Shown here piece after piece: positions 1 through 6,134 of a stretch of 12,407 nucleotides of DNA. How positions within the stretch are numbered: the first letter of the stretch is position 1; every line of letters begins with the position of its first letter. Under the pieces are notes generated by a model, which saw only the letters and a program-made list of their open reading frames with translations, did no database searches and was not told where the DNA came from. The stretch comes from an uncultured Novosphingobium sp. (GTDB lineage Bacteria; Pseudomonadota; Alphaproteobacteria; Sphingomonadales; Sphingomonadaceae): NCBI GenBank assembly GCA_946886075.1, contig CAMPHR010000059.1, positions 1-12,407 on the forward strand, written 5' to 3'. A program made the translations under genes and the position numbers.

Positions 1-53
1 CCCTCTCCCGCCTTCGCTGCGCTCGGCACCCTCTCCCCTGAAGGGGAGAGGGG
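1..53. repeat. REP-like intergenic palindrome
   Basis: A perfect 10-bp inverted repeat, CCCTCTCCCC (29-38) and GGGGAGAGGG (43-52), has a 4-nt loop. The first nine bases of the window, CCCTCTCCC, repeat the left arm, with a segment rich in GC and CGCTGCGCTCGGC between them. This matches the general look of the multi-copy CTCTCCC intergenic palindromes common in sphingomonads and xanthomonads (from memory, not searched). It sits 17 bp after the histidine kinase stop and could end that transcript, but neither side has a T tract, so a repeat element is the better call. The element probably continues beyond the window edge. Confidence 0.6.
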
Positions 54-69
54 AATTATAAACTAGCCC

Positions 70-1416
70 TCAAACCGGCAGCACCAGACTCGCCTCCAAC
101 CCCCCACCCGCGCGGTTCGTCAATTTCAGCGCCCCGCCATGCTCCGCCATGATCGCGCGCACCAGCGCCAGCCCCAGGCCAGCGCCCCCGGTATCCCGAT
201 TGCGCGATCCTTCCAGCCGGGTGAACGGCTCCATCATCTCGTCCATCCGATTTTCCGCGATCCCCGGCCCATCGTCGGCGACGACCAGCCGGATCGCGCC
301 CTCGTCGCGCACCACGGACACATGGGCCCGCTCGCCATAGACGATCGCATTCTCGATCAAATTGCGTAGCGCCCTGCGGATCTGCTGCGGCCGCACCGAA
401 GCGACCGCGCGCTCGCTCTCGGCCATTTCGGCGGGCGATCCCAGTTCGATGAAATCCTCCACCACCGCATCGGCCAGCGCCGAAAGATCGACCTTTTGCG
501 GCGCCTCGCTGCTTCGGCCAGCTCGTGCCAGCGAGAGAATATCCTCCAGCATCCGGTTCATCTCGTCGATGGTCTGCGACATACGGGCCCGCTCGCCCTC
601 ATCCTCCACCGACTCCGCCCGCACCCGGAGCGAGGCGAGAGGCGTGCGCAGGTCATGGCCGATCGCGCCCAGCATGCGGTCCTTCTCATCGAGCATCGCA
701 AAGATGCGGCTGCGCATCGCGTTGAAGGCCATGGTCAGCTCACGCACATCGCCTGGCCCCCGTTCCTCCACCGGATCGGCGGAGCCCGTCCGCGCGAATT
801 GCTGCGCCGACCGCGTCAATTGCCCCAACGGCCGCGCCAGCCTGCGCCCGACCCACAGCAGCGGCAACAGCACGATCACGTAAAGAATGAGCGTCTGCCA
901 GGCGAGCCAGCCGCCAAAGCGCGGCGCGCGGTCGCCTGCCCGCGTCTGGGTGACCACCCATTTGCCCGGCGCATATTCGGCCGCCATCGTCAGCCGCCCG
1001 CCGCGTGGCTCGCCCCGGTCGCCGCCCATGGCCCGCATCCGAATATTGTCCATGCGGCGCGGCGGCGCCGGCCGATCATCCTCGAACACCTGCACAGCCC
1101 GCATCGGCAGCCCGACATCGGCAAACATGGCCAGCGCCCGCCGCTCGATTCCTGGCCGCGCTTCACCAGTTACAATCGGCGGCGCATGGAAAAAGCGCGC
1201 CCGCGGTGGCCGTCCACGCGCGGGCGGCTCGCCCCGACTGTCCAGCGCATCAACGATACGATAGACCCCCGGCGCGGTCTGAGCCGTCAGCGTCAGCCGG
1301 TTGCGCTCCCGCAGCAGCAAGCCGAAATTGATCGCCTGCGCCACGAACAGCGCGATCGCCACCAGGATGATGATCTGGCCAACCAGGCTCTGCGGCCAAA
1401 GGCGAAGACGCCTCAC
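70..1416 (-). CDS. Two-component sensor histidine kinase, membrane-bound
   Basis: This is a 448-aa sensor kinase that should autophosphorylate on His and pass the phosphate to the regulator encoded just upstream. The chosen start is GTG at 1416, which overlaps the regulator's TGA in a GTGA junction; the open frame extends 14 codons further upstream but inside the regulator gene. Visible parts: TM1 at about residues 10-35; a periplasmic loop of roughly 130 residues that is rich in Pro and Arg (not acidic as in PhoQ); TM2 at about 172-190; HAMP to about 240; H-box HDLRTPL with His254; N-box RNLIEN (Asn352, Asn356); G1 box DDGPGI (381-386); F-box PFTRLEG; G2 box GGAGLGLAL (410-418). All catalytic boxes are intact. 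The signal sensed is unknown; the EF-hand gene in the same unit hints at divalent metal or envelope stress, which is inference. Confidence 0.93.
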   Translation of the reverse strand: MRRLRLWPQSLVGQIIILVAIALFVAQAINFGLLLRERNRLTLTAQTAPGVYRIVDALDSRGEPPARGRPPRARFFHAPPIVTGEARPGIERRALAMFADVGLPMRAVQVFEDDRPAPPRRMDNIRMRAMGGDRGEPRGGRLTMAAEYAPGKWVVTQTRAGDRAPRFGGWLAWQTLILYVIVLLPLLWVGRRLARPLGQLTRSAQQFARTGSADPVEERGPGDVRELTMAFNAMRSRIFAMLDEKDRMLGAIGHDLRTPLASLRVRAESVEDEGERARMSQTIDEMNRMLEDILSLARAGRSSEAPQKVDLSALADAVVEDFIELGSPAEMAESERAVASVRPQQIRRALRNLIENAIVYGERAHVSVVRDEGAIRLVVADDGPGIAENRMDEMMEPFTRLEGSRNRDTGGAGLGLALVRAIMAEHGGALKLTNRAGGGLEASLVLPV

Positions 1417-2132
1417 AGCTTCCTCACATCGGCCGACAGCGTATAGCCCCCGCCCCACACGGTCTTGATCAGCGTCGGGCTTTTGGGGTCCGGTTCGATC
1501 TTCTTGCGCAACCGGCTGATCTGATTGTCGATCGCCCGGTCGAACGCATTGGCCTCGCGTCCCTGCGTGATGTCGAGCAGCTGGTCCCGGCTCAGCACCT
1601 GGTTAGGCCGCGTGGCAAAGGCCATCATCAGATTATATTCCGCCGTGGACAGCGGCAGCGCGACGCCCTCCTGATCCACCAGCACACGCTCCTGCGTCTT
1701 CAGCAGCCAGCCCGCGAACGCATAGGTCGCGCCGTCCGGCGCGGTAACCCGCTGTCCCCCGGTAGCCATGCGGCGAAAGATCACCTTGATCCGCGCCACC
1801 AGTTCGCGTGGCGAAAAGGGTTTCAGCACATAATCGTCCGCGCCCATCTCCAGCCCCACGATCCGGTCGGTCTCCTCCGACTTCGCCGTCAGCAGGATGA
1901 CCGGAATCTCACTCGTCTCGCGAATGTGGCGGCACAGCGACAGGCCGTCCTCGCCCGGCATCATGATGTCGAGGATCACCAGATCGATGGCGTTGGCATT
2001 GAGCCGCACCCGCGCCTCCGCCGCGCTTTCGACAGCTGTCACGCGAAATCCGTTGCGGGAGAGATATTGCGCCAGCGGCTCGCGGATCGAACGCTCGTCA
2101 TCGACGAGCAGCAGATGGGGTTTTTCGCTCAT
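1413..2132 (-). CDS. OmpR/PhoB-family response regulator
   Basis: This 239-aa protein has an N-terminal receiver domain (about 5-115) and a C-terminal winged-helix DNA-binding domain (about 140-235). The acidic pair is Asp11/Asp12, the phosphoacceptor is Asp55 in VILDIMMPGEDG, Thr82 and Lys104 (VLKPF) complete the active site. The winged helix carries the family pattern STAEYNLM, DNQISRLRKKIE and the C-terminal TVWGGGYTL. It is the obvious partner of the kinase, whose GTG overlaps its stop. Its ATG lies 70 bp after the EF-hand stop, beyond a hairpin, and has no strong Shine-Dalgarno sequence, so expression may depend on readthrough from the upstream gene or on a weak internal promoter. OmpR-family proteins bind direct repeats, and such repeats occur upstream of the EF-hand gene. 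The exact subfamily is not recognised. Confidence 0.95.
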   Translation of the reverse strand: MSEKPHLLLVDDERSIREPLAQYLSRNGFRVTAVESAAEARVRLNANAIDLVILDIMMPGEDGLSLCRHIRETSEIPVILLTAKSEETDRIVGLEMGADDYVLKPFSPRELVARIKVIFRRMATGGQRVTAPDGATYAFAGWLLKTQERVLVDQEGVALPLSTAEYNLMMAFATRPNQVLSRDQLLDITQGREANAFDRAIDNQISRLRKKIEPDPKSPTLIKTVWGGGYTLSADVRKL

Positions 2133-2163
2133 GGGGCTTATCTGTCACGACTATGTGCAAGGT

Positions 2164-2195
2164 GGAAGGGTGAAGGACGCCGCCTCCACCCTTCC
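2164..2195 (-). terminator. Hairpin between EF-hand gene and response regulator
   Basis: A perfect 9-bp inverted repeat, GGAAGGGTG (2164-2172) and CACCCTTCC (2187-2195), is followed inward by one mismatch and three more pairs (2174-2176 with 2183-2185), leaving a 6-nt loop. It begins 7 bp after the EF-hand stop codon on the minus strand. No run of T follows, so it is more likely a partial terminator, an RNA-stability element or a Rho-linked attenuator than a full intrinsic terminator. It would let the EF-hand message be more abundant than the kinase/regulator message. Confidence 0.55.
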
Positions 2196-2202
2196 TTGAT
2201 GG

Positions 2203-2829
2203 TCAGTTCCTGGGCGCGGCGTCCGCCCCACGGCGGGCCTGCCAGGCTTCACGCATGGCCTGTCGCGCGGCCTTCATCTCGTCCGCCGTGACGAAGCCAT
2301 CCTTGTTGCTGTCCGCCTTGTCGAACATCGCCAGCGGCTTTGCCATGAACTCGGCGCGCGTCAGGACGCCGTCCTTCATCGCCTCGCCCCGGCCACCGCC
2401 GCCACGGAACATCTTGCCGCCACCAAAGCCATGATGGCCGCGCTTGCCCCAACGATGGCCCTCGCCACCCTTGTCGCCCCTGCCCTGATGTCCGGCAGCG
2501 AATTCGGCCTTGCTGACCTGACCGTTGCGGTCCGTATCCAGAGCGGCAAAGCGCTGGTCAAGCCGTGCCTGACGGCGGATCTCGCGATCTTCCTTGGTCA
2601 GCTTGCCATCGCGATTGGCGTCTATCCTGGCAAAGCGGGCGTCGAGTGCTGAGGTCAGTTCAGCCTTGCTGATCTTGCCATCCTTGTTCGCGTCGGCCAT
2701 CGCCATCATGCCGCCATGGCGGCCGCCAGGGGCGCCTTCGCCCGGCTGCGCGAGCGCCATATGCGACCCGGCCAGCCCGCCAACGAACAGCGCGCCCACG
2801 GCAGCAGTGCTCAAAAATTTGCGGATCAT
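2203..2829 (-). CDS. Exported EF-hand calcium-binding protein
   Basis: This 208-aa protein starts with a Sec-type signal peptide (MIRKFLSTAAVGALFVGG, then cleavage near ALA-Q, about residue 27), so it should act in the periplasm or at the surface. The ATG at 2829 is preferred over the in-frame ATG at 2847 because a GGAAGGAAGAG purine tract sits just ahead of it and the signal peptide then begins normally. Four canonical 12-residue calcium loops are visible: DANKDGKISKAE (46-57), DANRDGKLTKED (70-81), DTDRNGQVSKAE (98-109) and DSNKDGFVTADE (173-184). A degenerate fifth, KDGVLTRAEF, lies at about 152-161. A Gly/His/Arg-rich linker at about 114-148 separates the first three loops from the rest and might bind transition metals. 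It is the first gene of the unit with the two-component system and is a likely target of it. Role: calcium binding or buffering; no enzymatic domain is seen. Confidence 0.9.
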   Translation of the reverse strand: MIRKFLSTAAVGALFVGGLAGSHMALAQPGEGAPGGRHGGMMAMADANKDGKISKAELTSALDARFARIDANRDGKLTKEDREIRRQARLDQRFAALDTDRNGQVSKAEFAAGHQGRGDKGGEGHRWGKRGHHGFGGGKMFRGGGGRGEAMKDGVLTRAEFMAKPLAMFDKADSNKDGFVTADEMKAARQAMREAWQARRGADAAPRN

Positions 2830-2896
2830 CTCGTCTCTTCCTTCCAAAGGGGTGCCGAACAGCCATCGCCGTTCCTGAAACCCGTTATGAGGAAGA

Positions 2897-2935
2897 CTTG
2901 TCCCGCAAACTTGTCACGTCACGGGCAAAATTGTC
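2897..2935 (-). promoter_or_regulatory. Direct repeats upstream of EF-hand operon (candidate regulator site)
   Basis: On the plus strand GCAAACTTGTC (2905-2915) and GCAAAATTGTC (2925-2935) are 11-bp repeats differing at one base, spaced exactly 20 bp, two helical turns. A third half-copy, CTTGTC, is at 2897-2902. They lie 68-106 bp upstream of the EF-hand start, in the 140-bp gap after the PAS-MCP gene. Direct repeats on one face of DNA are the usual binding pattern for OmpR/PhoB-family regulators, so autoregulation by the regulator of this operon is the natural inference. I could not pick a convincing -10/-35 pair here. An imperfect small hairpin (GAAC 2857-2860 / GTTC 2871-2874) lies in the presumed leader. 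Confidence 0.5.
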
Positions 2936-2969
2936 GCAATATGTATCGCATCCTCACGCGCCGCGCCGG

Positions 2970-3623
2970 TCAGCCCGCTATGATCGCCCGCGCCCGGCCG
3001 GTCGCATCCTGCGTGTCGATTGCCAGCTTCTTGACCTCGGCCGCGACCACGGAAAATCCCCTGCCCGCCTCGCCAGCCCGCGCGGCTTCGATCGACGCAT
3101 TGAGGGCGAGCAAATTGGTCTGGCGCGCTATCCCGGCGATGGAATTGACGATAGCGCCAACTTCGCCCAGCACCTTTTCGACATCGGCGCGGCGTTCGCT
3201 TTCCTGCAGGAGCAGCCGATGCTCGGCATCCTCGCGCGCGGCGACGGCGCGATATTGATCGCTGATGTCATGCGCGAACTTGATGACGCCGGTCTGCGAT
3301 CCGTCCGGCCCGAATGTCGGATTATAGCTGCCCCTGATCCACAGATGCTGCCGCTGTGCGTCCAGGCGGCAATAAGCACCGGTGTCGAACTGGCCGGACT
3401 GAAGCCGATCCCAGAAGTCGGCATAGTCGCGCGACGCGGCATAGTCCGGCTCACAGAACATACGATGGTGGCGGCCTTCGACATCGGCAAAGCGATAGCC
3501 GAACAGGTCCAGGAAATTATCGTTCGCTCCCGTCACGCGGCATTCGCGATCGAACGTCACGATGGCCGCTGATCGTTCGATTGCCCGCCAAATCGACGTA
3601 GGCTCGATTTCAATTCCCTGCAC
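2970..3623 (-). CDS. Soluble PAS domain / short MCP-signalling-domain protein
   Basis: This 217-aa protein has no membrane segment or signal peptide. Residues about 15-123 form a PAS domain with PAC end ([28 protein letters not shown]), of the type seen in Aer- and BdlA-like proteins, some of which bind flavin or heme; His52/His53 are candidates. A helix (125-150) leads to the MCP cytoplasmic hairpin tip, with the highly conserved [20 protein letters not shown] and [15 protein letters not shown] (165-201). The chain ends 16 residues later, so most of the returning helix and the methylation helices are missing, making it much shorter than classical chemoreceptors. The start is GTG at 3623, preceded at 6-nt spacing by GGAGA; both are inside a hairpin (3618-3656). 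It likely signals redox, oxygen or a small ligand to a chemosensory array or CheW/CheA system, or works in cyclic-di-GMP control as BdlA does; the partner is not in the window. Confidence 0.88.
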   Translation of the reverse strand: MQGIEIEPTSIWRAIERSAAIVTFDRECRVTGANDNFLDLFGYRFADVEGRHHRMFCEPDYAASRDYADFWDRLQSGQFDTGAYCRLDAQRQHLWIRGSYNPTFGPDGSQTGVIKFAHDISDQYRAVAAREDAEHRLLLQESERRADVEKVLGEVGAIVNSIAGIARQTNLLALNASIEAARAGEAGRGFSVVAAEVKKLAIDTQDATGRARAIIAG

Positions 3624-3656
3624 GGCAACTCTCCATGACGGAGATATGCCGTGCAG
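3618..3656 (-). promoter_or_regulatory. Leader hairpin masking SD and GTG start of PAS-MCP gene
   Basis: On the minus strand CTGCACGGCA (3656-3647) pairs perfectly with TGCCGTGCAG (3627-3618). Inside, after a 2x2 mismatch, TCTCC (3644-3640) pairs with GGAGA (3634-3630), leaving a 5-nt loop. GGAGA is the Shine-Dalgarno sequence and the GTG start (3623-3621) is in the outer stem, so translation initiation would be blocked while the structure is folded. This is the layout of an RNA thermometer or another translational on/off switch. The 15 pairs in a 39-nt span are unlikely to be chance in an intergenic leader. Alternatively the palindrome could act as DNA for a repressor just downstream of the predicted transcription start. 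Confidence 0.6.
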
Positions 3657-3675
3657 ATAGTTAATGCGACGCTAA

Positions 3676-3704
3676 ATTATATAACGAAAGTTATATCGGT
3701 CAGG
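3676..3704 (-). promoter_or_regulatory. Promoter with spacer palindrome for PAS-MCP gene
   Basis: On the minus strand CTGACC (3704-3699) is a fair -35 and TATAAT (3681-3676) a perfect -10 hexamer, with 17-bp spacing. Transcription should begin near 3669, giving a leader of about 46 nt that is nearly all hairpin. The spacer and the first bases of the -10 hold a perfect 7-bp inverted repeat with a 4-nt centre: ATATAAC (3679-3685) and GTTATAT (3690-3696). That placement suits a repressor that blocks RNA polymerase. The AT-rich stretch stands out in this GC-rich region. Confidence 0.6.
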
Positions 3705-3715
3705 TGTCGGCCAAA

Positions 3716-3736
3716 GGCGCGATCAGCGATCGCGCC
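3716..3736 (-). terminator. Hairpin over the argG stop codon
   Basis: A perfect 9-bp GC-rich inverted repeat, GGCGCGATC (3716-3724) and GATCGCGCC (3728-3736), has a 3-nt loop. It spans the last four argG codons and the stop. On the minus strand it is followed by only TTT, so it is a short-tailed intrinsic terminator candidate. It separates argG from the PAS-MCP promoter immediately downstream. The right arm includes the self-complementary octamer GCGATCGC. Confidence 0.5.
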
Positions 3737-4940
3737 GCCCCAACAGACGAAGCCGAAGCGCGTTGAGCTTGATAAAGCCCGCCGCGTCGCGCTGGTCATA
3801 GGCGCCCGCATCATCCTCGAACGTCACGACCTTCTCGCTGTAGAGCGAATAAGGCGACTTGCGCCCAACGACTTGCACGCCGCCCTTGTATAGCTTCAGC
3901 CTGACGGTGCCCGTCACCTTCTCCTGGCTGTAGTCGATCGCCGCCTGCAACATCTCGCGCTCGGGCGAGAACCAGAAGCCGTTATAGATCAGCTCGGCAT
4001 ATTTGGGCGCCAGCTCATCCTTCAGATGCGCCGCGCCACGGTCCAGCGTCAGCTGCTCGATACCGCGATGGGCGAGGTGATAGATGGTGCCGCCCGGTGT
4101 TTCATACATGCCGCGCGACTTCATGCCGACGAAGCGGTTCTCGACCAGATCGAGCCGGCCGATGCCATGCTTGCGGCCATATTCGTTCAGCGTTTCCAGC
4201 AGCGTCGCCGGGCTCATGCCCACGCCATTGATCGCCACGCCGTCGCCGCGCTCGAAATCGATCGTGATATATTCCGGCGCGTCCGGCGCGTCCTCCGGAT
4301 TTACCGTGCGCGAAAACACATAGTCAGGCACTTCTTCCCACGGATCTTCCAGCACCTTGCCCTCGGACGAGGTGTGCAGCATGTTCGCGTCGGTCGAAAA
4401 CGGGCTTTCACCGCGCTTGTCCCGAGGAATCGGAATCTGGTGCTGCTCGGCGAACTCGATCAGCTTCGTGCGGCTGGCAAGGTCCCACTCGCGCCACGGG
4501 GCGATCACCTTGATGTCGGGCGACAGCGCGTAATAGCCCAGCTCAAAGCGGACCTGATCATTGCCCTTGCCAGTCGCGCCATGGCTGACCGCGTCCGCGC
4601 CCACCTGCCGCGCAATCTCGATCTGCCGCTTGGCAATCAGCGGCCGGGCGATCGACGTGCCGAGCAGATAGAGCCCCTCGTAGAGCGCGTTGGAGCGCAT
4701 CATCGGGAACACATAGTCCTTCACGAATTCTTCGCGCAGGTCGTCGATGAAGATATGCTCGTCCTTGACGCCCATCAGCTTGGCCTTGGCCCGCGCGGGT
4801 TCCAGCTCCTCGCCCTGCCCCAGATCGGCCGTGAAGGTCACGACCTCGCACTGGTAGGTCTGCTGCAACCATTTCAGGATCACGCTTGTGTCGAGCCCCC
4901 CTGAGAAGGCAAGGACAATGCGGTTGATCTTATCGGACAT
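3723..4940 (-). CDS. argG: Argininosuccinate synthase
   Basis: This 405-aa cytosolic enzyme joins citrulline and aspartate using ATP to give argininosuccinate, AMP and pyrophosphate, the penultimate step of arginine synthesis. Length and sequence fit the bacterial type I family end to end. The PP-loop AFSGGLDTS is at 11-19; the citrulline/aspartate-binding segment [14 protein letters not shown] is at 120-133; [20 protein letters not shown] follows at 179-198. The ATG at 4940 gives the expected N-terminus [14 protein letters not shown], with AAGGAAGG upstream at a rather long spacing. It appears to be a single-gene unit: a terminator-like hairpin follows the upstream gene, and another overlaps its own stop. 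No other arg gene is in the window. A 16-bp palindrome in its leader (4976-4991) is a possible control site. Confidence 0.98.
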   Translation of the reverse strand: MSDKINRIVLAFSGGLDTSVILKWLQQTYQCEVVTFTADLGQGEELEPARAKAKLMGVKDEHIFIDDLREEFVKDYVFPMMRSNALYEGLYLLGTSIARPLIAKRQIEIARQVGADAVSHGATGKGNDQVRFELGYYALSPDIKVIAPWREWDLASRTKLIEFAEQHQIPIPRDKRGESPFSTDANMLHTSSEGKVLEDPWEEVPDYVFSRTVNPEDAPDAPEYITIDFERGDGVAINGVGMSPATLLETLNEYGRKHGIGRLDLVENRFVGMKSRGMYETPGGTIYHLAHRGIEQLTLDRGAAHLKDELAPKYAELIYNGFWFSPEREMLQAAIDYSQEKVTGTVRLKLYKGGVQVVGRKSPYSLYSEKVVTFEDDAGAYDQRDAAGFIKLNALRLRLLGRRDR

Positions 4941-4975
4941 GGGTGGAGCGACCTTCCTTGAAGCTGGCGCGAAAT

Positions 4976-4991
4976 TACCGGCGCGCCGGTA
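4976..4991. promoter_or_regulatory. Perfect 16-bp palindrome in argG leader
   Basis: TACCGGCGCGCCGGTA is fully self-complementary with no spacer. It lies 36-51 bp upstream of the argG ATG, between a possible promoter region (TTGCAC near 5009-5014 on the minus strand, no good -10) and the start codon. It could be an operator for a dimeric repressor or a compact RNA hairpin at the 5' end of the message. It does not look like an AT-rich ArgR ARG box. The remainder of the 153-bp gap holds only this and the terminator at 5045-5068. Confidence 0.4.
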
Positions 4992-5044
4992 TCAGGGGTC
5001 GGCCCCAAGTGCAACCGAATCGACATGGATCAACTCAGCAATAA

Positions 5045-5068
5045 GGGCGGCACCTTGCGATGCCGCCC
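5045..5068 (-). terminator. Terminator after the Ala/Pro-rich membrane protein gene
   Basis: A perfect 8-bp GC-rich inverted repeat, GGGCGGCA (5045-5052) and TGCCGCCC (5061-5068), has an 8-nt loop. It lies 25 bp after the stop of the gene at 5094-6077, and on the minus strand is followed by TTATT. This is a reasonable intrinsic terminator that isolates argG from upstream transcription. Confidence 0.6.
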
Positions 5069-5093
5069 CTCAACTGCCTGATTGTCCAGCGGT

Positions 5094-6077
5094 CTAGCGC
5101 GTCTGCGGCTTGAACGTCATCCGACGACTGCGATCCGCGCCCATGCGATAAACGGTCTGCATCTGCGGCTCCGCATGGATCGTCTGCGGCGGGACGTGGG
5201 CGGGCGCGTCGCCATGGGGCGTCTGCTCCCGCTTCTCCTGCTGCGCCAGCAGGAACCGTGCCCGCGCCAGGCGCTTGCGATGCGTGCGGAAAGGATTTTC
5301 CGCGCTCGGCGGCGCTGCGACCATCGCCTCGAGGCTCGCCCCGTGAGCGGCCCCGGCAGCAAGCGGCGTGGCGACAGGTACTCGCGTCAACACAGGCTCA
5401 GCCACCGGCTGCCGCGCCACAAAAGCAGGCGCAACGGCGGCAGGTTCCTTGGTCAGCGGGGCGGCCGGGGTGACGAAGACCTCTTCCTCGACTTCTGCAC
5501 GGTGACGGCGGCGACGGGCAAGCGCAGCCCCGCCCAGACCGGCGAGCAGCAGCGCGCCTCCACCCAGAGCCCACAGCAGGGATTCGTCCGTACCGGCATC
5601 GGCAACACTAGCCTCCCGCGCCTCAACGGCTGCCGGAGCGGCAGGCGCGGCTTCCGGCGCAGCAGTGACCGCGGCTGCAGTGACTGGGGCTGCGACAGGC
5701 GCAGGTTCAGGCGCGACCGCCTCCGCACGGTCAACCGGCTGAGGCGCAGCTGGGCGCGCTGCTTCCGTCCGCGCCGCCGTCCGGGCCGGGGTCGATGCGG
5801 TGCGGGCGCTCGACTGGCTAACCGCAGGTTTCGCCGAAGCCTCCGCTTCCGAAGCCGCAACCGCTGCATTCAGCCGCTCTTCAACCGAGGTCGTCGGCTG
5901 CACCATCGGCTGGGGCGTCGACGTGGCAGGCGTTATGACGGGGGGCGGCACAACGACAGTCGGCGACGCCGCATCGGGAGCAACAGCTTCCTGCGCAAAA
6001 GAATAGGTTGAACCAAGGGCCAGAACAGCGGCAATCGCGGCACCGGCTGGGCGAGCAGATTGAATATATCCTCTCAT
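5094..6077 (-). CDS. Ala/Pro-rich exported single-span membrane protein, unknown function
   Basis: I do not recognise a family for this 327-aa protein. It starts with a signal peptide (about 1-28, ending TYSFA-QE). A low-complexity Ala/Pro/Val/Glu region of about 135 residues follows (30-164), then one strong membrane span (WALGGGALLLAGLGGAALA, 169-187), a basic stop RRRRHR, and an Ala/Pro-rich tail of about 130 residues. The C-terminal 65 residues are less repetitive and basic (ENPFRTHRKRLARARFLL), suggesting a cytoplasmic helix. With the signal peptide cleaved, the N-terminal part would be periplasmic and the tail cytoplasmic. Such Pro/Ala-rich stretches often reach across the periplasm or wall. 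No Shine-Dalgarno sequence is obvious before the ATG at 6077. An array of GATGAAC motifs lies 58-121 bp upstream. The gene is probably monocistronic, with its own terminator. Confidence 0.8.
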   Translation of the reverse strand: MRGYIQSARPAGAAIAAVLALGSTYSFAQEAVAPDAASPTVVVPPPVITPATSTPQPMVQPTTSVEERLNAAVAASEAEASAKPAVSQSSARTASTPARTAARTEAARPAAPQPVDRAEAVAPEPAPVAAPVTAAAVTAAPEAAPAAPAAVEAREASVADAGTDESLLWALGGGALLLAGLGGAALARRRRHRAEVEEEVFVTPAAPLTKEPAAVAPAFVARQPVAEPVLTRVPVATPLAAGAAHGASLEAMVAAPPSAENPFRTHRKRLARARFLLAQQEKREQTPHGDAPAHVPPQTIHAEPQMQTVYRMGADRSRRMTFKPQTR

Positions 6078-6134
6078 AGCCAGAACTAAACCAACGAGCT
6101 TTTCAATTGACCCCAGACGTGGTCACGGATTTAC

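Noticed and set aside
496..1446. Long plus-strand open frame opposite the histidine kinase
   Set aside because: It is the antisense of an intact kinase, with Arg/Pro/His-rich composition and no domain; typical of GC-rich DNA.
2150..2162. Possible internal promoter for the response regulator (TTGCAC on the minus strand)
   Set aside because: No acceptable -10 at the right distance, and it would lie only about 30 bp from the ATG.
2905..2970. Frameshift removing the end of the PAS-MCP protein
   Set aside because: The alternative frame after the stop adds about 19 residues with no clear MCP pattern, so an error or pseudogene cannot be supported.
4026..4904. 292-codon plus-strand open frame opposite argG
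   Set aside because: argG is unambiguous on the other strand; this frame shows no motif and mirrors its codon positions.
5082..6011. 309-codon Arg-rich plus-strand open frame
   Set aside because: Its Arg/Gly repeats are the antisense of the Ala/Pro-rich protein; the signal peptide and membrane span support the minus-strand gene.
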